From positions 1 to 22,867 of the IMG/VR virus record IMGVR_UViG_3300027906_000164: a stretch of 22,867 bases of DNA, one strand, 5' to 3'. Positions 14,110 to 21,507 of the stretch are shown piece by piece. The notes beneath the pieces are model-generated. The model was not told the DNA's origin. It did no database searches and saw only the letters and a list, made by a program, of their open reading frames with translations. The translations under genes were made by a program, and so were the position numbers. Positions within the stretch are counted from its first letter, which is position 1. The number at the start of each line of letters is the position of its first letter. The DNA is from a virus.

Positions 14110-15476
14110 CCTTAAAGATTGAAGAGATCACCCTTAGTAAACTCATTCTTAATGACACGTATACTAAGAAGGTCTTACCATTTATAAAGGATGATTACTT
14201 TGATACGTCCTCTCACAAGATACTGTTTAGTACCTTGTCTGAGTATGTTAATAAGTTTGAAACCACACCCGAACCCAATGCCCTAAAGATAGAAGTAGAG
14301 AAACGTCGGGACATCTCCGAGGAAATATACAAGGAGGTTGAGCAGTTTCTTAATAATTTAGATAGGGATGCGTATAACGAGGACTGGTTAATCGAGACCA
14401 CTGAGAAGTGGTGCAAAGAAAGAGCAATTTATCTTGCTCTGATGGAGTCTGTCAAGATTGCTGACGGACAAGACAAAACACGTACGAAAGATGCTATTCC
14501 GTCTATCATGTCGGAAGCTATTGGCGTGTGTTTTGATGATCATGTTGGACACGATTACATACTAGATTCTGATGACAGATATGACTTCTATCACAAGAAG
14601 GAAGAGAAGATACCGTTTGATATCGAGTATCTTAACAAGATTACCAAAGGTGGCCTCCCTAATAAAACTCTTAATATCGCACTCGCTGGTACAGGTGTCG
14701 GGAAGTCTCTATTCATGTGCCATTGCGCTAGCTCCGTCTTGCTCCAAGGACGGAACGTATTATATATTACAATGGAAATGGCAGAGGAGAAAATTGCTGA
14801 ACGAATTGATGCCAACCTCTTGGACATCCCAATCCAACAACTCAGCGACCCCCTCCTCAGCAAAGAAAAGTACTCCTCCAAGTTGCTTCAGTTAACCAAG
14901 AAGACACAAGGTAAACTGATCATCAAAGAGTATCCCACAGCGTCAGCACATGTGGGTCACTTTAAGGCACTCTTAAATGAGTTGTCTATGAAGAAAGGAT
15001 TCAGTCCTGATATTATATTCGTGGACTACCTAAACATTTGTGCCTCTGCTAGGTACAAAGGAACCATTGTAAATTCTTATACTTATGTCAAAGCGATTGC
15101 AGAAGAGTTACGAGGACTCGCTGTCGAATTCAATCTCCCGATTGTATCTGCCACTCAAACTACTCGTGCTGGCTTTGGTAGCAGCGATCCTGATCTCACA
15201 GATACCTCTGAGTCTTTTGGATTACCTGCTACTGCTGACCTTATGCTCGCTCTTATTTCAAATGAGGAAATGGAGGAGCTAGGTCAGATAATGATCAAGC
15301 AGTTGAAGAATAGATACAATGACCCTACAATGTATAAGAGATTTGTAGTGGGTATTGACAGAGCGAAGATGAGGCTGTATGATTGTGACCAAGGAGCACA
15401 AGATGGAATCATCGATGCAGGTGATATTGAACCTGCTACTGACACTAAGAAAACCTTTGAAGGATTCAAAATCTAA
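14106..15476 (+). CDS. 41: Replicative DNA helicase gp41 (DnaB-like)
   Basis: A 456-residue hexameric helicase of the DnaB family. The N-terminal 150 residues form the helical region, followed by NKITKGGLPNKTLNIALAG, Walker A AGTGVGKS (194-201), MEMAEEKIAERIDANL, Walker B PDIIFVDYLNI and SATQTTRAGFGSSDPDLTDT, all typical. gp41 unwinds the fork and works with primase and polymerase. The ATG at 14106 overlaps the stop of the previous gene (ATGA); an in-frame ATG at 14031 adds 25 improbable residues. The stop overlaps mazG by one base. The stretch 14690-14890 around the Walker A motif uses more C-ending codons than the rest. Confidence 0.97.
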   Translation: MTLKIEEITLSKLILNDTYTKKVLPFIKDDYFDTSSHKILFSTLSEYVNKFETTPEPNALKIEVEKRRDISEEIYKEVEQFLNNLDRDAYNEDWLIETTEKWCKERAIYLALMESVKIADGQDKTRTKDAIPSIMSEAIGVCFDDHVGHDYILDSDDRYDFYHKKEEKIPFDIEYLNKITKGGLPNKTLNIALAGTGVGKSLFMCHCASSVLLQGRNVLYITMEMAEEKIAERIDANLLDIPIQQLSDPLLSKEKYSSKLLQLTKKTQGKLIIKEYPTASAHVGHFKALLNELSMKKGFSPDIIFVDYLNICASARYKGTIVNSYTYVKAIAEELRGLAVEFNLPIVSATQTTRAGFGSSDPDLTDTSESFGLPATADLMLALISNEEMEELGQIMIKQLKNRYNDPTMYKRFVVGIDRAKMRLYDCDQGAQDGIIDAGDIEPATDTKKTFEGFKI

Positions 15477-16123
15477 TGACTGATAAATTTACTAACTCAC
15501 CAGGTGAAAACTATGAGCAGGATAAGGCTGCTGAACAGGTATCTAATGCTGCTAGAGACAAGGTAGATGATGCCCAAGACAAAGGTCAAGAGGTCTATGA
15601 CAAGACTGCTAAGACACCAGAAGAGCAGTCTAAAAACATGGGTACTGCCCACAAGAGTAAGAAGATCCTAGATGAAAAGATTAAAGATAAGAAGAAGAAG
15701 GAAAAGAAACCTCAAAAGTTTGAGATTGATCTTGATAACTACACAGATTTTGTGGATAGAGTTACTAGTCCACCTAGTAAGGACTTCAATGCACTCCTAG
15801 CAAGGTATGGTGAGTTGAAAGGTGCTGGTTGTGACATTGCTAGGTTAGATACTGCTGCATCAGGGTTATGCTCAGAGGCAGGTGAGTTTATGGAGATAGT
15901 TAAGAAGTTAAAATTCCAAGGTAAACCATACAACGAAGCACAGAAGGAGCACCTTACTAAGGAGTTGGGTGACATCATATGGTATGCAGCACAAGCATCA
16001 CTAGCATTAGGTGTACGTTTAGATGAAGTGATCTATACTAACACTCTTAAGTTAGCAGCACGTTATCCTAATCAGATGTTTGAAGTAGGTTACTCTGAGA
16101 ATAGAGCACCAGGAGACATTTAA
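15476..16123 (+). CDS. mazG: MazG-type nucleotide pyrophosphohydrolase with a charged N-terminal extension
   Basis: A 215-residue protein. The MazG domain is in the second half: LCSEAGEFMEIVKKL (131-145) gives the ExxE metal pair E134/E137, and KELGDIIWY (162-170) gives ExxD with E163/D166, followed by LALGVRLDEVIYTNTLKLAARYP. Phage MazG is proposed to hydrolyse (d)NTPs or alarmones and so to redirect host nucleotides. About 80 N-terminal residues are extra, highly charged and rich in Lys, Asp, Glu and Ala (KVDDAQDKGQEVYDK, DEKIKDKKKKEKKPQ), predicted helical or disordered; they are not part of the catalytic domain. It starts at the gp41 stop (TAATG) and ends on the next ATG. Confidence 0.92.
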   Translation: MTDKFTNSPGENYEQDKAAEQVSNAARDKVDDAQDKGQEVYDKTAKTPEEQSKNMGTAHKSKKILDEKIKDKKKKEKKPQKFEIDLDNYTDFVDRVTSPPSKDFNALLARYGELKGAGCDIARLDTAASGLCSEAGEFMEIVKKLKFQGKPYNEAQKEHLTKELGDIIWYAAQASLALGVRLDEVIYTNTLKLAARYPNQMFEVGYSENRAPGDI

Positions 16124-16305
16124 TGGCAGAAGCATATACTAACGGATCTTTATCTGTTGTAGTACCAATGGATGATTTCAAACTCATCCTCAGACAGATG
16201 TGGAAGTCACGGTCTACAGAACCTAAGATGGGTGAGTTGTATAAGAAGTATAAAACACTGACAACATTTGAAGACACTGCTGATGATTCCCCGTGTGACA
16301 TATGA
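16123..16305 (+). CDS. Small protein between mazG and purM; function unknown
   Basis: A 60-residue protein, starting MAEAYTNGSLSVVVPMDDFK, containing one predicted helix (DDFKLILRQMWKSR) and an acidic end. It has no recognisable domain. Its reality is supported by exact packing: the ATG overlaps the mazG stop (TAATG) and its own TGA overlaps the purM ATG (ATGA). It is likely translationally coupled with both and may serve nucleotide metabolism, which cannot be inferred from its sequence. Confidence 0.6.
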   Translation: MAEAYTNGSLSVVVPMDDFKLILRQMWKSRSTEPKMGELYKKYKTLTTFEDTADDSPCDI

Positions 16306-17228
16306 GATACCCCGTAGACATTGATAAAGGAAATGAGTTTGCAAAATCCATTAAGGCTCCTGGTCTTGGTGGATTTTCTGGTATGTTTCCATTGGATACA
16401 TTTGACTATGACGAACCAATACTAGTAGCAGGTGCTGATGGAGTAGGTACTAAATTAAATGTAGCAAGGGTTGCTAATGACTATACTACTATTGGTATAG
16501 ATCTAGTTGCTATGTGTGTCAACGATGTGATCACCTCTGGTGCTACACCATTATACTTCCTAGATTATATCTCTACCAAGAAGATAGATGACAACGTTGC
16601 TGACATCATGGTTGGTATCCTTAAGGGATGTGAGATAGCAGGTGTCCAGTTGTTAGGTGGAGAGACAGCAGAGCATTTCAGACAGTCAGAGTATGACCTA
16701 GCAGGATTCTGCACAGGTATAGTAGACAAATATAATGTTGTCGATGGTAGTGGTATAATGAAGGGTGATAAGATTGTTGGTGTAGCAAGTAGTGGACTGC
16801 ATAGCAATGGGTTTAGTCTTATCAATGATATGTTATGGAGACATGAGTTAGTTTATAAAGAGCACCCAGAGATACTTACTCCTACTACAATCTATACTGC
16901 ATCTGTATCAAGAGTAATGGAAGATGTATATGTCTCAGGTATGGCACACATCACAGGTGGTGGATTGCAGGAGAATATTAATAGAATTATACCAAGGAGT
17001 CTTCATGCTCAGATCGACTGGACATCATGGGAGAGACCTGAGATATTCAATGTCATACAAAGAGGTGCAGCAACCAACCCTCTAACTGAGGACATAACTG
17101 AGGAAGAGTTGAGAAGAGTATTCAATTGTGGTATAGGATACTGCTTTGTAACTCCATACCCTGCTGAGGCTATGAAAATGATTGTTGAGGATTGTTACAT
17201 TATTGGAGAGGTGGTTGACAACTCTTGA
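16302..17228 (+). CDS. purM: Phosphoribosylformylglycinamidine cyclo-ligase PurM
   Basis: A 308-residue AIR synthetase, the fifth step of purine synthesis (FGAM plus ATP to AIR). VDIDKGNEF, GGFSGMFPL, ADGVGTKLN (45-53), GIDLVAMCVNDVITSG (65-80), GGETAEHF, AGFCTGIVDK, GVASSGLHSNGFSL, HITGGGLQENI and RRVFNCGIGYCF follow bacterial PurM along its whole length. E. coli PurM has 345 residues; the missing parts are mainly at the N terminus and in the HGEDYD loop. It is a cyanophage auxiliary gene thought to raise purine supply for DNA synthesis. The ATG overlaps the previous stop. The 3' end carries the -35 element (17215-17220) of the downstream RNA gene. Confidence 0.97.
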   Translation: MRYPVDIDKGNEFAKSIKAPGLGGFSGMFPLDTFDYDEPILVAGADGVGTKLNVARVANDYTTIGIDLVAMCVNDVITSGATPLYFLDYISTKKIDDNVADIMVGILKGCEIAGVQLLGGETAEHFRQSEYDLAGFCTGIVDKYNVVDGSGIMKGDKIVGVASSGLHSNGFSLINDMLWRHELVYKEHPEILTPTTIYTASVSRVMEDVYVSGMAHITGGGLQENINRIIPRSLHAQIDWTSWERPEIFNVIQRGAATNPLTEDITEEELRRVFNCGIGYCFVTPYPAEAMKMIVEDCYIIGEVVDNS

Positions 17229-17243
17229 CGATGGTAGTATATT
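17215..17243 (+). promoter_or_regulatory. Near-consensus sigma70 promoter of the putative RNA gene
   Basis: TTGACA at 17215-17220 is a perfect -35 box and TATATT at 17238-17243 a five-of-six -10 box, separated by exactly 17 bp. The predicted start is near 17250. The -35 lies within the last codons of purM. No downstream protein start follows for over 200 bp, so the promoter serves an untranslated transcript. Confidence 0.75.
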
Positions 17244-17446
17244 ACATTTGTTGAGAGCTCAACAAGGGAGTGACTGAATAAACTTACTGGCATATAGCTG
17301 GTTAAGGTGATGAGGCAGAGGTGGTGCTCGCTGGTTAATACCAGAACCCTTACCAAGGGGTCTCAGGCAGAGATGTTTTTACTACTGTAGTAATGCCCGT
17401 CTCTTGTTGGTACACAGGAACCCAACCTCCCACACCAACACAAAGG

Positions 17447-17454
17447 AATAAATA
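17447..17454 (+). promoter_or_regulatory. Late-type promoter AATAAATA for the gene at 17479
   Basis: AATAAATA matches TATAAATA at seven of eight positions and lies 24 bp before the ATG at 17479. Transcription would begin near 17460, inside the 5' arm of the terminator hairpin, so late transcripts would not carry the complete terminator. Confidence 0.55.
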
Positions 17455-17477
17455 GAGGGTAGAGATACCCTCTTTTT
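17454..17477 (+). terminator. Intrinsic terminator with GAGA tetraloop
   Basis: AGAGGGTA (17454-17461) pairs perfectly with TACCCTCT (17466-17473) around the GNRA loop GAGA, followed by TTTT. It ends the purM/ncRNA transcription and lies one base before the next ATG. Confidence 0.88.
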
Positions 17478-17478
17478 A

Positions 17479-19170
17479 ATGGACCTCAATCAAACGATAG
17501 CAAATAATATTGATAAGATATTCAAGGATAACCTAGAGTTGTCTAACATGTACTCTGGTATCTCTGTTGTTGGTGCTGGTAAGGAGATCAACCCCTTTGA
17601 TACTAGTAATGTAGGTGCTAACACATCAAATGATATTGCTGTTAAGGGTAAGAAGGAAGTTATACTCTTTCCAAAGATCAAGAATAAGAATGAAAGAGAT
17701 TGGTTAGTCCAAAAGGTTGCTGCACATGTTGACAGTCATCTGGATGACCTGAAAGAAAATATAATGCCCTTCTATGATGAAGAGCTACAGGCATGTTGGA
17801 CTACTTCTATAAAGAAACATGCTGCTAGTAGTGCTCAGTCTTATGTTGTAGAGGCAGCAGTTAAGAAGGGATTTGATCTTAGAATAGTATTCTCTGCTAA
17901 GGGATTAACATCAGGTGGTAAGTTACCTGATCCTCATGAGTTGATGACCGCATGTCTTATATTAAAGAAGCAAAAGATTAATCCTAATGCTATCAATGCT
18001 CTGGCTCCTGACAAGAAACTAGAGAAGATAAAGGAGATAGTTGATGGGTTATATAATGTAGCAGGTGACATAGTAGGTGGATCAGGACTACCTGGTTTCT
18101 ACTTAGAGAAGGAGAGAATCAACCCAGACATAGTTAACCTAGCTAAAGCTATATCAGTATCTAATACCATAATAGATAAGTTAAATGGTGCAACTATACA
18201 TACTATCTGGCAGACTGGTAAGCAATGGGCACAAGAGATTAGAAAGTATGATATAGGAAAGGATGATATCAAACACTATAACTCATCTGATATTGTTATT
18301 AAGTTTGAAACCACAGCGATGCACTACTGGGGTATATCATTAAAGAAAGCGAAGTGGAATCCATCTGGACAGGCAGACGAACCAACTCTACTAAACAAAC
18401 CCATGTATGGTGCAAAGGGTTTCATTGAGAAGAGGATAAAACCAGCAGATGCTATGCAGGTTGAGGCTTGTAAGAAGAAATTCTTCGTAGGAGCACTGAA
18501 GTTAAAGTATCCTCAAGGTGAGTATAAGAAAAAGAAGATCACCACGATGAATATCAAAGAAGTTCTTAAAGCAGCTGATGCATCCTTCGTTGATAAAGAT
18601 AAGGGAGACATGCTGACTGGTCAGGGTGAGTATAAGACCAACCCTAATGTATACTTCAAGAAAATGAATGATGTATTCATTAAAAACTTTGATGGTAATA
18701 GAGATTTCTTTGAGGACTTCTTAGATACTGTGTTTAAGTTTAAGATGGGTACCTATCTTAAGGATGCTGTGTTTCATTTCACACTGATAACTGGTGTTGG
18801 TGACTGGAAGAATGGTGATATTAAGGTGCAAGAGATGACTGAGATCTGGCACAAGACTACCACTGAGGTCTTTAGAATCTTGTTTGGTGATGAGGATAAC
18901 ACTACCTTCAGACTGGTACCAGGTTTTGATAAGAATGGGAAACCTAAGAAGCAAGCATTTGAAAAGGATGCTACGGCAGCTAAATTATTCTATGACATGA
19001 GGATAGGTAAACCTGGTATTGAACATACTCTGGTTAACCTAGAGGTAAGATATAAGGGTGCACTGACTGCTGAGCCACAGTTTCAGGTCTTTATATCAAT
19101 GGCACAGAATGGATTCAAGTCCCTGTATAAAAAGACAGCTGCTAAACTGACCACTCAACCTAGATGGTAG
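17479..19170 (+). CDS. Large protein of unknown function (563 residues)
   Basis: A 563-residue soluble-looking protein. No family is recognised. It is rich in Lys and Asp, has no signal peptide or clear membrane span, and contains several conserved-looking blocks, for example DIVIKFETTAMHYWGISLKK (near 275), VFHFTLITGVGDWKNGDIKV (near 430) and KPGIEHTLVNLEVRYKGALT (near 520). The clustered acidic and aromatic residues in the second block could be catalytic. Its neighbours downstream are a ligase-like and a HIGH-type nucleotidyltransferase, so a nucleic-acid processing role is possible. There is no ribosome-binding site: the ATG follows the terminator T run directly, and the late-type promoter at 17447 would yield a leader of about 20 nt. 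Confidence 0.75.
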   Translation: MDLNQTIANNIDKIFKDNLELSNMYSGISVVGAGKEINPFDTSNVGANTSNDIAVKGKKEVILFPKIKNKNERDWLVQKVAAHVDSHLDDLKENIMPFYDEELQACWTTSIKKHAASSAQSYVVEAAVKKGFDLRIVFSAKGLTSGGKLPDPHELMTACLILKKQKINPNAINALAPDKKLEKIKEIVDGLYNVAGDIVGGSGLPGFYLEKERINPDIVNLAKAISVSNTIIDKLNGATIHTIWQTGKQWAQEIRKYDIGKDDIKHYNSSDIVIKFETTAMHYWGISLKKAKWNPSGQADEPTLLNKPMYGAKGFIEKRIKPADAMQVEACKKKFFVGALKLKYPQGEYKKKKITTMNIKEVLKAADASFVDKDKGDMLTGQGEYKTNPNVYFKKMNDVFIKNFDGNRDFFEDFLDTVFKFKMGTYLKDAVFHFTLITGVGDWKNGDIKVQEMTEIWHKTTTEVFRILFGDEDNTTFRLVPGFDKNGKPKKQAFEKDATAAKLFYDMRIGKPGIEHTLVNLEVRYKGALTAEPQFQVFISMAQNGFKSLYKKTAAKLTTQPRW

Positions 19171-19179
19171 ACTAAAACC

Positions 19180-19188
19180 TGCTATAAT
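19180..19188 (+). promoter_or_regulatory. Extended -10 promoter TGCTATAAT
   Basis: TGC directly followed by a perfect TATAAT is an extended -10 element, which needs little or no -35. The predicted start is about 19195, the first base of the next ATG, so the transcript would be leaderless. Confidence 0.5.
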
Positions 19189-19194
19189 AAAGAC

Positions 19195-20388
19195 ATGGCA
19201 AAGAACACACACTTAGAGCACCTAGAAGATGATATATTCAACAGTGGTACTGCTGGTGTAACAAATTCTATTAACTTCCTGAAGTCACTTAGAGATATGC
19301 TGACTGAAGGAGATGGACAGTCTCAGATGAAGGTCACTACCAAATGGGACGGTGCTCCTGCTATTATATGTGGCAGAGATCCACAGTCACAGAGGTTCTT
19401 TGTTGGCACAAAGTCAGTCTTTAATAAGACTGATCCAAAGATAGTATACACAGAAGCAGATGCCGATAGATTCTATCCAGGTCAGACTGTTGGGGGTATC
19501 CTTAAAAATTGTCTACAAAGACTATCCACTCTACCTATACAAGGTGTGTTACAAGGTGACCTGTTATATCAGACAACACCTTCAGTCATAATGCTAGAGG
19601 GTAAACGCACCTATAGTTTCAGACCTAATACTATTACATATACTATTGATGTTAATAGTGAGTTAGGTGAGAAGGTAGGTAAGAGTAAGTTGGGTATAGT
19701 ATTTCATACAGAGTATACTGGAAGGACTATGCAAGACCTTCAAGCAGGGTTTGGTGCTGATGTAAGTAAGTTACAAGGTAAACCAGACGTTGCAGTATTC
19801 TCCTCAGAGTTTACTAATGTGGGTGGTGCTGCTAACCTATCAATGGTTGAGAAAGCAAATGTAAATAGGAATATACTTGCTGCTGAGAGAAATCTTAGAT
19901 CAGGATCAGCATTTGTTAAAGGTATACAGGGTGTAGGTAAAGGACCATTTACTCTACCTGCATTGTTTAAGGTATACTTTAACCAAGTAGTGAGGGAAGG
20001 TAGGGTACCACCTGCTAATATAATGTCAAAACAATTCTGTTGCTTCATAGATTCTAAGTTCAATGCTGAGATTGGTAAGAAGAAGACTGCCAAGTCACGT
20101 GTTGAGTGGATGAAACGTCGTAATGAAGCTGTCAGATACATAAATACTAACAGATCTTCCATGAACTCAGCTCTTGATGGCTTTAAAAACCTGATGGATG
20201 CTAAGGTTATGATCATAAATAAATTGACTAAGATTAAAAGTGTTGGTACATTTCTGGAAGAGGAAGGTGGTCTAAGGGCTACTAACCCAGAAGGATTTGT
20301 TGCCATTAAAGATGGGGCAGCACTGAAACTTGTTGATAGACTGGAGTTTTCCAGAGCAAACTTTACAGCCGCTAAGGATTGGGGTTAA
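19195..20388 (+). CDS. ATP-dependent DNA/RNA ligase-like nucleotidyltransferase
   Basis: A 397-residue protein with the covalent nucleotidyltransferase motifs. TTKWDGAPAIICG (48-60) is motif I, K50 being the lysine adenylated in ligases; GVLQGDLLYQ (117-126) resembles motif III; LGIVFHTEY (166-174) motif IIIa; PEGFVAIKDG (365-374) motif IV; and ALKLVDR (376-382) motif V with K378. The spacing between motifs I and IV (over 300 residues) is longer than usual, the insert holding a basic helical region. DNA or RNA end-joining is the simplest role; RNA repair or protein AMP transfer are alternatives. The stop overlaps the next gene. No ribosome-binding site is seen, in line with the leaderless promoter proposed. 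Confidence 0.75.
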   Translation: MAKNTHLEHLEDDIFNSGTAGVTNSINFLKSLRDMLTEGDGQSQMKVTTKWDGAPAIICGRDPQSQRFFVGTKSVFNKTDPKIVYTEADADRFYPGQTVGGILKNCLQRLSTLPIQGVLQGDLLYQTTPSVIMLEGKRTYSFRPNTITYTIDVNSELGEKVGKSKLGIVFHTEYTGRTMQDLQAGFGADVSKLQGKPDVAVFSSEFTNVGGAANLSMVEKANVNRNILAAERNLRSGSAFVKGIQGVGKGPFTLPALFKVYFNQVVREGRVPPANIMSKQFCCFIDSKFNAEIGKKKTAKSRVEWMKRRNEAVRYINTNRSSMNSALDGFKNLMDAKVMIINKLTKIKSVGTFLEEEGGLRATNPEGFVAIKDGAALKLVDRLEFSRANFTAAKDWG

Positions 20389-21467
20389 TGAAATTTATAG
20401 AGTTTCTAAAAGAAGCAACTGCAAAGGGTAAAACTCCTGCTGAGAAGAAGAAAGAAGCTCAGGAGGCAGATAACCATGTGGCGATTACTTTCGGGAGGTT
20501 TAATCCTCCTCATGCTGGTCACGGTAAGCTCCTCGATGCTGTTAAGGCACATGGTGGAGACTCAGGTAATTATAGAATCTATCCAAGCAGGTCACAAGAC
20601 CATAAGAAAAACCCCCTAGGTGCTCAACAGAAGATTGATCACATGCGTAAGATGTTTAAAGGACATAAGGACGCAATACAAAACAATGAAGGTCAACGTA
20701 ACGTGTTTGATATCCTACGTGATATAAATGACGAGGGTAAAGAGCATGTAACAATGGTAGTAGGAGATGATCGTGTCAAAGAATTCGAGAAAATCACTCA
20801 GAAATACAATGGAATACATTATGATTTCAAAACTATTAATATCAAGTCTGCTGGTGCTAGATCTGGAGATGACCCTATTGAAAACCTAAGTGCTAGTGCA
20901 CAGAGGAAACATGCACAGGGTGATGATCACGATTCATTCCATGCTGGTATGCCTAAAGGTACCAGTAAGAAACACAGTAAAGTTTTGATGTCTGATGTCA
21001 AGGCAGGTATGACACCTCCTAAGAAAGACAAGAAGACATCCAAGAAGAAGAATGTTAAAGAAGGTACAGTGTGGGAGTATGCTCCTAAGCTAGACTTTGA
21101 AGCATTCAGAGACCACTATATGTTAGATCAGATCTTTAAGGTCGGTGCTCTAGTAGAGCATGACGACACTGGTTTACGTGGTCATATCGTACACCGTGGA
21201 ACTAACTACATCATTATGAAAGACGATAAAAATATTGAGTTACGTGCTTGGTTACAGCATGTGACAGAGGTAACAGAACTCACTCCTGAGCAGGAGAGAG
21301 CCGCTGATACCACTAAGGACCAGTCTAACTACTCTGCTGATGATGGCAGTGGTAATACGTGGAAGGCAGGTACCGATACTTATAGAATAGCACTTCAAGA
21401 TATGACACCTGGTCAAGGGGTCAAGAAGTTTTCTGACTTCAACGTAGAAATCAGAAATACTAAATAA
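20388..21467 (+). CDS. HIGH-motif nucleotidyltransferase (NMNAT/cytidylyltransferase-like) with C-terminal extension
   Basis: A 359-residue protein. The N-terminal domain has ITFGRFNPPHAGHGKLLDAV (33-52), in which HAGH is the HxGH nucleotide-binding motif of NMN adenylyl- and cytidylyltransferases, and later KSAGARSGDD, similar to the SxTxxR motif closing the active site. It transfers a nucleotide to a phosphorylated substrate, for instance in NAD or sugar/lipid precursor synthesis. Residues 170-220 are a basic linker (PPKKDKKTSKKKN), then a small barrel-like domain (KVGALVEHDDTGLRGHIVHR, NYIIMKDDKNIELRAW), an unusual fusion. The ATG overlaps the ligase-like stop (TAATG), preceded by AAGGA; an in-frame TTG at 20379 is rejected. 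Confidence 0.8.
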   Translation: MKFIEFLKEATAKGKTPAEKKKEAQEADNHVAITFGRFNPPHAGHGKLLDAVKAHGGDSGNYRIYPSRSQDHKKNPLGAQQKIDHMRKMFKGHKDAIQNNEGQRNVFDILRDINDEGKEHVTMVVGDDRVKEFEKITQKYNGIHYDFKTINIKSAGARSGDDPIENLSASAQRKHAQGDDHDSFHAGMPKGTSKKHSKVLMSDVKAGMTPPKKDKKTSKKKNVKEGTVWEYAPKLDFEAFRDHYMLDQIFKVGALVEHDDTGLRGHIVHRGTNYIIMKDDKNIELRAWLQHVTEVTELTPEQERAADTTKDQSNYSADDGSGNTWKAGTDTYRIALQDMTPGQGVKKFSDFNVEIRNTK

Positions 21468-21507
21468 TCACGTAGAGAAAAACCCTTTCTTTTAGGTTAA
21501 GAAGAAA

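Larger units (their letters stand above)
17250..17477 (+). ncRNA. Candidate structured non-coding RNA of about 228 nt; no known family recognised
   Basis: There is no convincing protein gene between purM and 17479. Instead the region has serial perfect helices: 17248-17254 with 17259-17265 (loop GAGC), 17331-17335 with 17340-17344 (loop TAAT), 17347-17351 with 17355-17359, 17369-17375 with 17398-17404 (one G-U pair) enclosing 17379-17384 with 17388-17393, and 17405-17411 with 17434-17440, directly abutting the previous helix. GGGAG (17266-17270) could pair with CTCCC (17427-17431) in the last loop, a possible pseudoknot. A sigma70 promoter precedes it and an intrinsic terminator ends it. It looks richer in G and C than adjacent genes. 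It might be a regulatory RNA, a host RNA mimic such as 6S, or a known cyanophage motif (wcaG, manA, PhotoRC); none was recognised. Confidence 0.7.

Noticed and set aside
17310-17390. A 26-codon open frame (starting MRQRWCSLV) inside the RNA region
   Set aside because: No ribosome-binding site, and its bases form the RNA helices; no protein character.
19740-20306. A 188-codon minus-strand open frame inside the ligase-like gene
   Set aside because: It is fully antisense to a gene with clear ligase motifs, has no ribosome-binding site or recognisable sequence, and its residues follow from the codon pattern of the real strand.
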